Origin: Helicobacteraceae bacterium
Lineage (GTDB): Bacteria; Campylobacterota; Campylobacteria; Campylobacterales; SZUA-545
DNA length: 12,686 nucleotides
Direction of reading: 5' to 3'
Assembly: GCA_031273735.1 (NCBI GenBank)
Contig: JAISRI010000208.1
Location: forward strand, 1 to 12,686
Both the position numbers and the translations under genes were made by a program. The notes below the pieces were generated by a model. The model was not told where the DNA came from. It saw only the letters and a program-made list of their open reading frames with translations, and made no database searches. Shown in pieces: positions 5,512-11,933 of the stretch (position 1 is its first letter; each line of letters begins with the position of its first letter).

Positions 5512-7500
5512 CTATCCCTCGCTAGGAACGACGTTTTCATCGTCTTTTTTCGCCTCTTGCGTTTCCGTCTCCTCTTTTTCGCGGATAATGCCGCTCTTTG
5601 CCTCGAACGATTCGATAATATCCCTCACCCGCGAACCCTCAATCACCTCGTCGGCAAGAAGCGCGGCGGTTATCTCTTCAATCGCCGCGCTATACGTCGT
5701 TAGCGTCGTCTTCACCGCTTTATAGCGATCTGAAAGCGAGTTTTTGATAAAAAAGTCCGTCTCTTCGGCGAGCTTTTCGCTATACTCTTTATTCTTGCCA
5801 AAGCCGTAAGGAGAGCCTAAAAAGCCCGTCGTTCGCTTTTCCATCACCATCAATCCCGCCACGTCGCTCATACCGTAGATCATAACCATAGATTTAATAA
5901 TATCAGTCGCCCGTTCCAAATCGTTGCCCGCGCCGGTGCTGATCTCGCCCAAAAAGACCTCTTCGGCGGCGCGCCCGCCCAAAAGTACGTCGACTTCGGC
6001 GATCATTTCGCTCTGCCGCCAAAGATATTTGTTTTCTTCGGGCGTGTTAAGCGTGTAGCCCAAAGCCGCCAAACCTCGCGGAATGATCGAAACCTTATTG
6101 ACCTTATGCGCGCCTTTCGTCGTTTCGGCTATAAGCGCGTGTCCGCTTTCGTGATAGGCGACGATCTTCTTTTCTTTTGGGCTGATACGGCGCGATTTTT
6201 TCTCCAAGCCCGCGATCGAACGTTCAACCGCTTCGCGCATATCGTCGTTATCGACGGACTCTTTGTTTTTACGCCCCGCAAGCAACGTGGCTTCATTGAC
6301 GATATTCGCCAAATCCGCGCCCGCCAAGCCCGCCGTCATTTTGGCGATAATATCTAGATCGACGTTTTGCGCCAACTTAACCGCTTTGACGTGAACTTTT
6401 AATATCTCTAAGCGCCCTTTGAAATCGGGCTTATCGACCAAAACCTGTCGATCGAAGCGACCGGGGCGCAAAAGCGCGGGATCGAGAATCTCTGGGCGGT
6501 TTGTGGCGGCTAAGACGATAATCGGCTCGGCTGAAGCAAAGCCGTCCATTTCGGCTAAGAGCTGGTTTAACGTCTGTTCGCGCTCGTCGTTGCCGCCAAA
6601 ACCCGAAGCGGCGCGGCTTTTGCCCAAAGCGTCAAGCTCGTCGATAAAGATGATCGCGGGCGCTTGCTTTTTTGCCTGATCAAACAGATCGCGCACTCGC
6701 GCCGCGCCCACGCCGACAAACATCTCGATAAATCCGCTGGCGCTAACGGAGAAAAACGGCGCGTTCGCCTCGCCCGCGACGGCTTTGGCAAGCAGGGTTT
6801 TGCCCGTTCCAGGGGGTCCGACTAACAAAATGCCTTTGGGGATTTTCGCGCCAAGTTTAATATAGCGATCAGGGTTTTTAAGAAAATCGACGATCTCTTT
6901 AACCTCCTCTTTCGCCTCTTCGGCGCCCGCCATATCGTCAAACTTTATGCTAGGCTTTTCCGCGCTGATCATATTTTTCGCGCTACCCATTCCTAACATA
7001 CCGCCGCCAATGCTCTTTTGCATTCGATTTGTCAGAAGCATCCAAATTCCAAAAAAGATCAGAATCGGCAACACCCAACTAAATAGAATATCCGCTAGCC
7101 AATTCTCTTCGTTCATACCGCCGTAACGAACGCCTTTTTCTTCAAGAATCGTTAGAAGCGTTTCATCGGGGACGATCCTGCGCGAGTAATAGGTGGTTTG
7201 CGTAGAGCCGTTGATCCCGATCGCTTGGATCGAGTTTTTGCCGATCAACACTTGGCTTAATTCGCCGTTTTTCAAGCGGTTTTTGAATTCGGAATAGGAG
7301 ATCGTTTGCGTCAAAGAGCGCGTAACGCCCGCGCCGCTAAGTCCGCCGTCGATCGACGTCTCCGCGTTGGAAGCGAAATACTTAAAAATCACGATCGAGG
7401 CGATCGCGAAGAGCGCGAAGATCAAAAGAGGGTTGTTGTTGAAAAAGTTGTTGTTTTGCCTGTTGTTATTCTCTGGCGGAAGTTGGTTTTGATTGGACAT
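5512..7500 (-). CDS. ftsH: ATP-dependent zinc metalloprotease FtsH
   Basis: This membrane-anchored AAA+ protease degrades unassembled membrane proteins and regulatory proteins as a hexamer. The 662 residues show an Asn/Gln-rich N-terminus, TM1 at about 24-42, a periplasmic domain of about 95 residues and TM2 at about 138-157. The AAA module follows, with Walker A GPPGTGKT (228-235), pore motif FVG (261-263), Walker B IIFIDELD (283-290) and the second region of homology ending RPGRFDR (arginine fingers R345 and R348). The zinc site is HESGH (450-454), with D527 in GAGNDLERATD as the third ligand. The C-terminal tail (about 640-662) is charged and probably flexible. The start ATG lies 15 bases after prmA with only a weak AGAAAGAAAG site. 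The neighbourhood matches Campylobacter ftsH. Confidence 0.98.
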   Translation of the reverse strand: MSNQNQLPPENNNRQNNNFFNNNPLLIFALFAIASIVIFKYFASNAETSIDGGLSGAGVTRSLTQTISYSEFKNRLKNGELSQVLIGKNSIQAIGINGSTQTTYYSRRIVPDETLLTILEEKGVRYGGMNEENWLADILFSWVLPILIFFGIWMLLTNRMQKSIGGGMLGMGSAKNMISAEKPSIKFDDMAGAEEAKEEVKEIVDFLKNPDRYIKLGAKIPKGILLVGPPGTGKTLLAKAVAGEANAPFFSVSASGFIEMFVGVGAARVRDLFDQAKKQAPAIIFIDELDALGKSRAASGFGGNDEREQTLNQLLAEMDGFASAEPIIVLAATNRPEILDPALLRPGRFDRQVLVDKPDFKGRLEILKVHVKAVKLAQNVDLDIIAKMTAGLAGADLANIVNEATLLAGRKNKESVDNDDMREAVERSIAGLEKKSRRISPKEKKIVAYHESGHALIAETTKGAHKVNKVSIIPRGLAALGYTLNTPEENKYLWRQSEMIAEVDVLLGGRAAEEVFLGEISTGAGNDLERATDIIKSMVMIYGMSDVAGLMVMEKRTTGFLGSPYGFGKNKEYSEKLAEETDFFIKNSLSDRYKAVKTTLTTYSAAIEEITAALLADEVIEGSRVRDIIESFEAKSGIIREKEETETQEAKKDDENVVPSEG

Positions 7501-7515
7501 ATTCTTTCTTTCTAT

Positions 7516-8298
7516 TTAATTTTTGAACGCAAAGGTCAGCCACTCGCCGCGCCTAACGACGCGCAATGTTTCAAGATCGCCGTAGCGCGCTTTGAAACGT
7601 TCCTCGTAACGATCCAAAACGCCTGAAACGATCAAAGTCGCGCCGCTCTTTAAAGCGCGGCGCAAATCGTTCTTCAACGCGATCAAAACGTCCGCGACAA
7701 TGTTTGCCACAATTAAATCATAATGTTCCGTAACTTTATCGACCGAACCGACCCATATTTTGCTAGGCTTTACGCCGTTTAACGCGCAGTTTCTTTCGGC
7801 GCTTTCGATCGCGCGTTTATCCGTATCGCATAGACTAATCTCCGCGCCCTTTTTCGCCGCCGCGATAGCTAAAACGCCGCTACCGCAACCGACGTCCAAA
7901 ACCTTCGATCCGCTTAGATCAAGCTCGCCGATAAGCTCCAACGCGCAGGCGGTCGTTTCGTGCCGCCCCGTGCCAAAAACCGTTTCGGGATCGATAATAA
8001 GGTCGATCTTGTCTTCGATCGGCTCTTTCCAGCTGGCGCGAACGCAAAAATCGCCCGCGACGACGGGATCGAAGCTCTTTTCATACGCATCTTTCCAGCT
8101 ATCGTCCTTTTCGCTCCATTCGCAAACGGCGTTTGGCGCGATTACGCTTACAAACTCTTCGATCGCCAAATCCTTATTGGCGAACGCAAACGCAAACCCG
8201 TCTTCCTCCTGCGCGTAGGGAGAATCTAACGCCGCGCCGATCGCGTAAGATAGCTCCTCGCTAACGCCGCTAACCTTTAATTGCGCGTAACGCTTCAG
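7516..8298 (-). CDS. prmA: Ribosomal protein L11 methyltransferase (CTG start)
   Basis: PrmA uses S-adenosylmethionine to methylate lysines and the N-terminus of ribosomal protein L11. With the start chosen here the protein has 260 residues. The catalytic part shows FGTGRHETT (108-116), the SAM-binding loop LDVGCGSGVL (134-143), CDTD, and ANIVAD (198-203) in place of the usual ANIL. A later TTG at 8169 would remove 43 residues that match the N-terminal substrate-recognition domain. Extending upstream gives KRYAQLKVSG after a CTG at 8296-8298, which lines up with the N-terminus of Campylobacter PrmA as I remember it. There is no ATG, GTG or TTG between them. The CTG forms a CTGA overlap with the cheY stop and has AGGAA seven bases upstream. 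The start codon is inferred. Confidence 0.9.
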   Translation of the reverse strand: MKRYAQLKVSGVSEELSYAIGAALDSPYAQEEDGFAFAFANKDLAIEEFVSVIAPNAVCEWSEKDDSWKDAYEKSFDPVVAGDFCVRASWKEPIEDKIDLIIDPETVFGTGRHETTACALELIGELDLSGSKVLDVGCGSGVLAIAAAKKGAEISLCDTDKRAIESAERNCALNGVKPSKIWVGSVDKVTEHYDLIVANIVADVLIALKNDLRRALKSGATLIVSGVLDRYEERFKARYGDLETLRVVRRGEWLTFAFKN

Positions 8299-8669
8299 TC
8301 GCTCGTTCCTAAAACCGCTTCGAGCTTTTCTTTCAATACTTCGGGCGTGAAGGGTTTAACGATATAGTTATTTACGCCCGCTTTCAAAGCGGTGATAACC
8401 TCCGTCTTGCCGCCTTCGGTTGTTACCATAATGATAGGCAGATCGACGTATTTTTGCTCGGCGCGAACCTTCTTGACCAATTCCAAGCCGTTCATTTCGG
8501 GCATATTCCAATCTGTGATCAGAACGCCCACGTCCGCGTTTTGCACGAGAACTTCCCACGCTTGCGCGCCGTTTTCAGCTTCCAAAAGGTCTAAGAACTT
8601 CAGTCTGGTTAGCGTGTTCTTAATGATACGGCGCATCGTAGAGCTGTCATCGACGACCAAAATTTTCAA
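8295..8669 (-). CDS. cheY: Chemotaxis response regulator CheY
   Basis: This single-domain receiver protein of 124 residues relays CheA phosphorylation to the flagellar switch. Acidic pocket D7-D8 (LVVDDSSTMRRI), phospho-acceptor D53 (LITDWNMPEMNGLELV), switch T83 (IMVTTE), Y102 and K105 (NYIVKPFTPEVL) are all present. No DNA-binding domain follows. D53 and the sequence around it are those of the Campylobacter/Helicobacter CheY. The start is taken as the TTG at 8667-8669, giving MKILVVDD, because AAGGAG lies five bases upstream; an earlier in-frame TTG at 8684 precedes that site and has none of its own. In the 38-base gap after hisA, TACAAT at 8695-8700 could be a -10 box for an internal promoter, but it is weak. 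The stop overlaps the prmA start. Confidence 0.97.
   Translation of the reverse strand: MKILVVDDSSTMRRIIKNTLTRLKFLDLLEAENGAQAWEVLVQNADVGVLITDWNMPEMNGLELVKKVRAEQKYVDLPIIMVTTEGGKTEVITALKAGVNNYIVKPFTPEVLKEKLEAVLGTSD
8306..8310 (-). promoter_or_regulatory. Shine-Dalgarno site supporting the CTG start of prmA
   Basis: The minus strand reads AGGAA-CGAGCGA-CTG. The purine-rich site lies inside the last codons of cheY, with a seven-base gap to the CTG. It is the only good ribosome site near the expected PrmA N-terminus and suggests termination-reinitiation coupling from cheY. Confidence 0.55.
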
Positions 8670-8707
8670 AACTTCTCCTTGCAAGCCTTTTACTATTGTA
8701 AGAGTAT

Positions 8708-9412
8708 CTAAAGTTGGTTAAAAAGCTCTTGAACGTCGATAGTCTTTTCATAAATCGCCTTGCCTACGATCGCGCCGTCGATCCCTATTTTAGCTAGATC
8801 GGCTAGCTCGTCTTTTGTTTTAACGCCGCCGCTTGCGATCGTAAAGCCGCCAAACGCCTCTTTGATCGCCGCCGTCCAAGCGACATTTACGCCGCTTAAA
8901 GTCCCGTCGCGCCCAATATCCGTAGCTACGATCGCCTCTACTTTACTACCTTTGAAACCCGCCGCGAACGCGCTCGCCTCTACTTCAGCCGTTTGCGCCC
9001 AGCCATTCACGGCGACTTTGCCGTTCTTTGCGTCAATTCCGATCGCGACGGGATATTTTCGCGCCGTTTCGATCGCCCACGCGGGATTTTGAACCGCCGC
9101 GCTACCCAAAATTACCCGCGAAACGCCTAGATCGAGATAAGATTGAATCGTCTTTTCGTCGCGTATGCCGCCGCCTAGTTGGATTTTTAGCGCGACGTTT
9201 TTTGCGATCGCCTCTATGCTTTTGCCGTTTCTCGGTTCTCCCGCAAACGCGCCGTCTAGATCGACGATATGCAACCATTTCGCGCCCGCCTCCTCAAAAC
9301 GTTTTGCCATTTCGGCGGGATTATCGCCGTAGATTTTGGCGCTTTGCATAACGCCCTTGGTTAACCTAACCGCCTTATTCTCTTTCAAGTCGATCGCGGG
9401 AAAAATAATCAT
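8708..9412 (-). CDS. hisA: Phosphoribosylformimino-5-aminoimidazole carboxamide ribotide isomerase
   Basis: HisA is the cytoplasmic isomerase of the fourth step of histidine synthesis (ProFAR to PRFAR). The 234-residue single-domain (beta-alpha)8 barrel has the expected catalytic residues D8 (PAIDL), D127 (GIDAKNG) and T164 (VATDIGRDGT). The positions equal those of Thermotoga HisA as I recall them. Phosphate-binding glycines lie in LGGGIRD (79-85) and ASGGV (193-197). It is distinguished from HisF by KENKAVRLTKG near the N-terminus and by the D127 region. The ATG has a weak purine-rich site. HisA is the first gene of the run after the terminator behind hisH, and hisF is not in the window. 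Confidence 0.95.
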   Translation of the reverse strand: MIIFPAIDLKENKAVRLTKGVMQSAKIYGDNPAEMAKRFEEAGAKWLHIVDLDGAFAGEPRNGKSIEAIAKNVALKIQLGGGIRDEKTIQSYLDLGVSRVILGSAAVQNPAWAIETARKYPVAIGIDAKNGKVAVNGWAQTAEVEASAFAAGFKGSKVEAIVATDIGRDGTLSGVNVAWTAAIKEAFGGFTIASGGVKTKDELADLAKIGIDGAIVGKAIYEKTIDVQELFNQL

Positions 9413-9451
9413 CTTTTTCGCTCTCTTATCCGTTTAAAAATTAAAACCGCG

Positions 9452-9457
9452 ATTTTA
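9452..9457 (-). promoter_or_regulatory. Candidate promoter (-10) for the hisA-to-leuA run
   Basis: The minus strand reads GGC-TAAAAT about 40 bases before the hisA ATG, inside the only gap between the hisH terminator and hisA. No clear -35 box. A promoter is expected here because the terminator should isolate hisA from hisH. Confidence 0.35.
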
Positions 9458-9468
9458 GCCAATAGTCC

Positions 9469-9494
9469 AAAAAAACCGTCGCCACAGGCGAAGG
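9469..9494 (-). terminator. Intrinsic terminator after hisH
   Basis: On the minus strand the sequence is CC-T-TCGCC-TGT-GGCGA-C-GG followed by seven T. That gives a five-bp perfect stem with a three-base loop, extended by two C-G pairs beyond one mismatch, directly before the U-tract. It lies 16 bases after the hisH stop and before hisA, so it should end hisH transcripts. Confidence 0.75.
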
Positions 9495-9509
9495 AGCGCA
9501 AGGCGCGGA

Positions 9510-10121
9510 TTAAAGCTCCGCGAAGTTTTTTAAGATTTGTAAGCCGATATTGTGGCTCTTTTCGGGGTGGGGCTGGATCGCAAAAACGTTATCTTGCTCG
9601 ATCGCGCAGACAAACTCATAGCCGTAAAAGGCTTTGCCGATCGCGAGGCTTTCGGCGCAAGCGGCGTAATAGCTATGGACAAAGTAGAGGCGATCGCCGT
9701 CGTTTATTCCCTTAAAAAGCGGCGAAGGGCGCGTAACGCGAAGTTTGTTCCAGCCCATATGCGGAATCTTGATCGTATGCGCGGCTTTGGCGGGGTTAAA
9801 ACGCTCTATATGTCCTTTTAACAGTCCAAGCCCGATTGCGCCCGGCGATTCTTCGCCGCTTTCAAATAGAAGCTGCAAGCCTAAGCAAACGCCTAAAAGC
9901 GGCTTGCCTTGCGCCGCAAACTCCTTGATCGCCTCGTCCAAACCCGCTTGACGCATATATTCGCAAGCGTCGCCAAACGCGCCCACGCCCGGCAGGATTG
10001 CGCGATCGCATCCTTTTAATTTTTCGCCCTCTTTAACGATAGTCGCCTCTACGCCGATCTTTTCCAGCGAGTTTAGTAGGCTCGCTAGGTTGCCCATCTT
10101 GTAATTCACAATGCCGATCAC
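9510..10121 (-). CDS. hisH: Imidazole glycerol phosphate synthase, glutaminase subunit
   Basis: HisH supplies ammonia from glutamine to HisF in the fifth step of histidine synthesis. The 203-residue class I amidotransferase has the nucleophile C79 in LLGVCLGLQLLFESG and the partners H185 and E187 in QPHPEKS. The oxyanion-strand motif is LPGVGAFGDA (43-52), and VHSYY (148-152) is the HisH-typical segment. The start is a GTG with AAGGA eight bases upstream, giving MIGIVNYKMGNL. HisF, the obligate partner, is not adjacent. The gene is divergent from rpmE and is separated from hisA by a terminator, so its expression may differ from hisA. Confidence 0.95.
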   Translation of the reverse strand: MIGIVNYKMGNLASLLNSLEKIGVEATIVKEGEKLKGCDRAILPGVGAFGDACEYMRQAGLDEAIKEFAAQGKPLLGVCLGLQLLFESGEESPGAIGLGLLKGHIERFNPAKAAHTIKIPHMGWNKLRVTRPSPLFKGINDGDRLYFVHSYYAACAESLAIGKAFYGYEFVCAIEQDNVFAIQPHPEKSHNIGLQILKNFAEL

Positions 10122-10150
10122 GACGCAATTCCTTCTCGTTTTTTGACGCT

Positions 10151-10156
10151 ATCGTA
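10151..10156 (-). promoter_or_regulatory. Candidate promoter (-10) for hisH
   Basis: The minus strand reads TGC-TACGAT, an extended -10 type element, about 30 bases before the hisH GTG in the divergent hisH/rpmE gap. The -35 region is not recognisable. Weak motif support only. Confidence 0.28.
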
Positions 10157-10173
10157 GCAGGGTTAAGCAAACT

Positions 10174-10179
10174 TAAAAT
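10174..10179 (+). promoter_or_regulatory. Candidate promoter (-10) for the rpmE operon
   Basis: TAAAAT lies about 33 bases before the rpmE ATG in the divergent gap. A TTGACG box at 10143-10148 is 25 bases upstream, too far for a standard -35 partner, so the site may depend mainly on its -10 box, as is common in Campylobacter-type promoters. Confidence 0.35.
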
Positions 10180-10211
10180 ACTATTCGCCTTTCGTTTAAG
10201 GAGTTTATATT

Positions 10212-10412
10212 ATGAAAAAAGAGCTTCACCCAGAGCTTGTCGAATGCACCGTTAGTTGCGCCTGTGGCGCCACCTTTACGATTCAATCCACGAAGGAGTC
10301 CATTCGCCTAGACATCTGCGACAAATGCCACCCCTTCTACACGGGGAGCGAAAAGAGCGTAGACGTAACCGGGCGCGTCGAGAAGTTTAACAAGAAGTAT
10401 GGTTTAGCGTAG
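10212..10412 (+). CDS. rpmE: 50S ribosomal protein L31 (zinc-binding, C+ type)
   Basis: The 66-residue protein is a small component of the large ribosomal subunit. MKKELHPELV is the usual L31 N-terminus. Four cysteines C16, C18, C36 and C39 (SCACG and ICDKCHPFYTG) form the zinc site of the C+ type. The end, GRVEKFNKKYGL, is also typical. The ATG is preceded by AAGGAG at a good distance. It is the first gene of the plus-strand operon with two rRNA methyltransferases. The zinc-free paralogue that replaces L31 during zinc starvation in some bacteria is not present here. Confidence 0.98.
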   Translation: MKKELHPELVECTVSCACGATFTIQSTKESIRLDICDKCHPFYTGSEKSVDVTGRVEKFNKKYGLA

Positions 10413-10414
10413 GT

Positions 10415-11245
10415 TTGCCGCTAACGTTTGCGCCGACTCCAATCGGCAATCTTGACGATCTCTCCTTTCGCGCCCTTGATCGGCTGACGAAAGGGGAGAT
10501 CTTTTTCTGCGAAGATACCCGCGTAACGAAAAAACTTTTAACCCTTTTAGCTAAGCGCCATAAAGTAGTTTTTTATCCAAATCCGCAACTTATCGCGCTT
10601 CACAGCCACAACGAAAAAGAGGTTATCGAAAAACTCGATCGCGCTCTGTTCGATCGCGCCTGCGTCTATGTTAGCGACGCGGGAACGCCCTGCTTAAGCG
10701 ATCCGGGCGCGCTTTTGGTCGATTACGCGATCAAAAACAAAATCGAATACGAGGTTTTACCCGGAGCGAACGCGGCGATCACGGCTTTTGCCGCCAGCGG
10801 ATTGCTTCAGGATAGATTTATTTTTTACGGATTTCTGCCGCATAAAGCCGAGGCGAGGCGAGCGGAATTAAAAAGAGCGTTGGGTTTTCCCTTTGCGATC
10901 GTATTGTATGAATCGCCGCACAGAATCCTAGATTTTGCCGCGCTTATAGGTTCGATCGCGCCAAAACGCCGCGTTTGCGCTTTCAAAGAGATGACGAAGC
11001 TATATGAAAAACGTTTTTTTGGGCTTGCCGACGAGCTTGAAAGCGCGGTTTGCGCGATGAATCCCAAAGGGGAGTGGACGATTATTATCGCCGCCGACGA
11101 AGCGCCAAAAAACGATCAAAACGACTGGCTGATCGACGAGCTACAAAATCTTAACGCGCCGATTAAACCGCTATCGAAGATATTGGCTAAACTCACGGAT
11201 AAGAAAGCGGGAGAGTGGTATGAAAAACTGCGACGATCGCGATAA
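10415..11245 (+). CDS. rsmI: 16S rRNA (cytidine-1402-2'-O)-methyltransferase
   Basis: RsmI methylates the ribose of C1402 in the 16S rRNA decoding centre with S-adenosylmethionine. The 276-residue protein belongs to the tetrapyrrole methylase superfamily: PTPIGNLDDLSFRAL (8-21), FCEDTRVTKKLL (31-42), SDAGTPCLSDPGA (87-99), LPGANAAITAFAASGL (115-130), FYGFLPHK (137-144), YESPHRI (165-171) and KEMTKLYE (191-198). The start is a TTG two bases after the rpmE stop. It gives MPLTFAPTPIGNL, close to the expected N-terminus, and no ATG or GTG is in frame nearby. The ribosome site is poor, so translation probably depends on read-in from rpmE. Confidence 0.95.
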   Translation: MPLTFAPTPIGNLDDLSFRALDRLTKGEIFFCEDTRVTKKLLTLLAKRHKVVFYPNPQLIALHSHNEKEVIEKLDRALFDRACVYVSDAGTPCLSDPGALLVDYAIKNKIEYEVLPGANAAITAFAASGLLQDRFIFYGFLPHKAEARRAELKRALGFPFAIVLYESPHRILDFAALIGSIAPKRRVCAFKEMTKLYEKRFFGLADELESAVCAMNPKGEWTIIIAADEAPKNDQNDWLIDELQNLNAPIKPLSKILAKLTDKKAGEWYEKLRRSR

Positions 11246-11933
11246 ATCGATGGTAATCTTTGGCAAACGCCCCGTGCTTTATACGATCGAACGTCATTGC
11301 GATATGATCGAGACGATTTTCGTAGCCAAAGAGTTGGATAAAAAACTCTTTGCGCAACTCAAAAAAGCGAGGAAGCCGATCGAGGTTCTCGACTTCAAAA
11401 AAGCGCAAGCGCTCGCTCGCGGACAAAACCATCAGGGAATGCTGGCTAAAATCAAACCGCTTTTATTCCGCGATAACCGCGAGATGTTCGAATCGCGGTT
11501 TGTCGTGATGTGCGCGGGAATTACGGACGCGGGCAACTTGGGAGCTATCGCGCGTTCGGCTTACGCGCTAGGGGTTGATTCGATAGTTTTTAGCGGCGTT
11601 TCAAGCGTCAATTTGGAAGCGCTAATTCGCGTATCCAGCGGCGCGGCTTTGGATATGCCGCTTTTTTTAACGCCAAACGCGCTTGAGACGATCGAGCTTT
11701 TCAAGCAAAAAGGCTTTTTAACGATCGGCGCGGACGCGAGCGGCGAAGACGCGAGAACTTTCAAAACCGACGCGCAAAAAAAACTTCTCGTTTTGGGCGC
11801 GGAAGGAGAGGGTTTAAGCGATCGGGCGCTAAAAAAGCTGGATCGAAAGATCGCAATCGCTATGACGCGAGAATTTGATTCGTTAAACGTTTCGGCGGCG
11901 GCGGCAATTTTGATCGATAGGATAAGAACGTGA
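11220..11933 (+). CDS. rlmB: TrmH/SpoU-family rRNA 2'-O-methyltransferase, probably RlmB
   Basis: The 237-residue protein has the SPOUT knot motifs of the TrmH family: ITDAGNLGAIARSA (101-114, with N106 and R112), LVLGAEGEGLS (190-200) and FDSLNVSAAAAIL (219-231). A short N-terminal RNA-recognition part ends in NHQGM (70-74), as in RlmB, which methylates G2251 of 23S rRNA. The exact target is inferred from family and context; Campylobacter has the same gene after rsmI. The ATG at 11220 has GGAG seven bases upstream and overlaps the end of rsmI by 26 bases. An alternative ATG at 11250 (MVIFGKRPVLY) starts just after the rsmI stop and better matches the usual N-terminus, but it has no ribosome site. 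Confidence 0.85.
   Translation: MKNCDDRDKSMVIFGKRPVLYTIERHCDMIETIFVAKELDKKLFAQLKKARKPIEVLDFKKAQALARGQNHQGMLAKIKPLLFRDNREMFESRFVVMCAGITDAGNLGAIARSAYALGVDSIVFSGVSSVNLEALIRVSSGAALDMPLFLTPNALETIELFKQKGFLTIGADASGEDARTFKTDAQKKLLVLGAEGEGLSDRALKKLDRKIAIAMTREFDSLNVSAAAAILIDRIRT

Noticed and set aside
7760..8218. 152-codon plus-strand frame over prmA
   Set aside because: Antisense to prmA, low-complexity Ser/Ala/Pro composition, no ribosome site.
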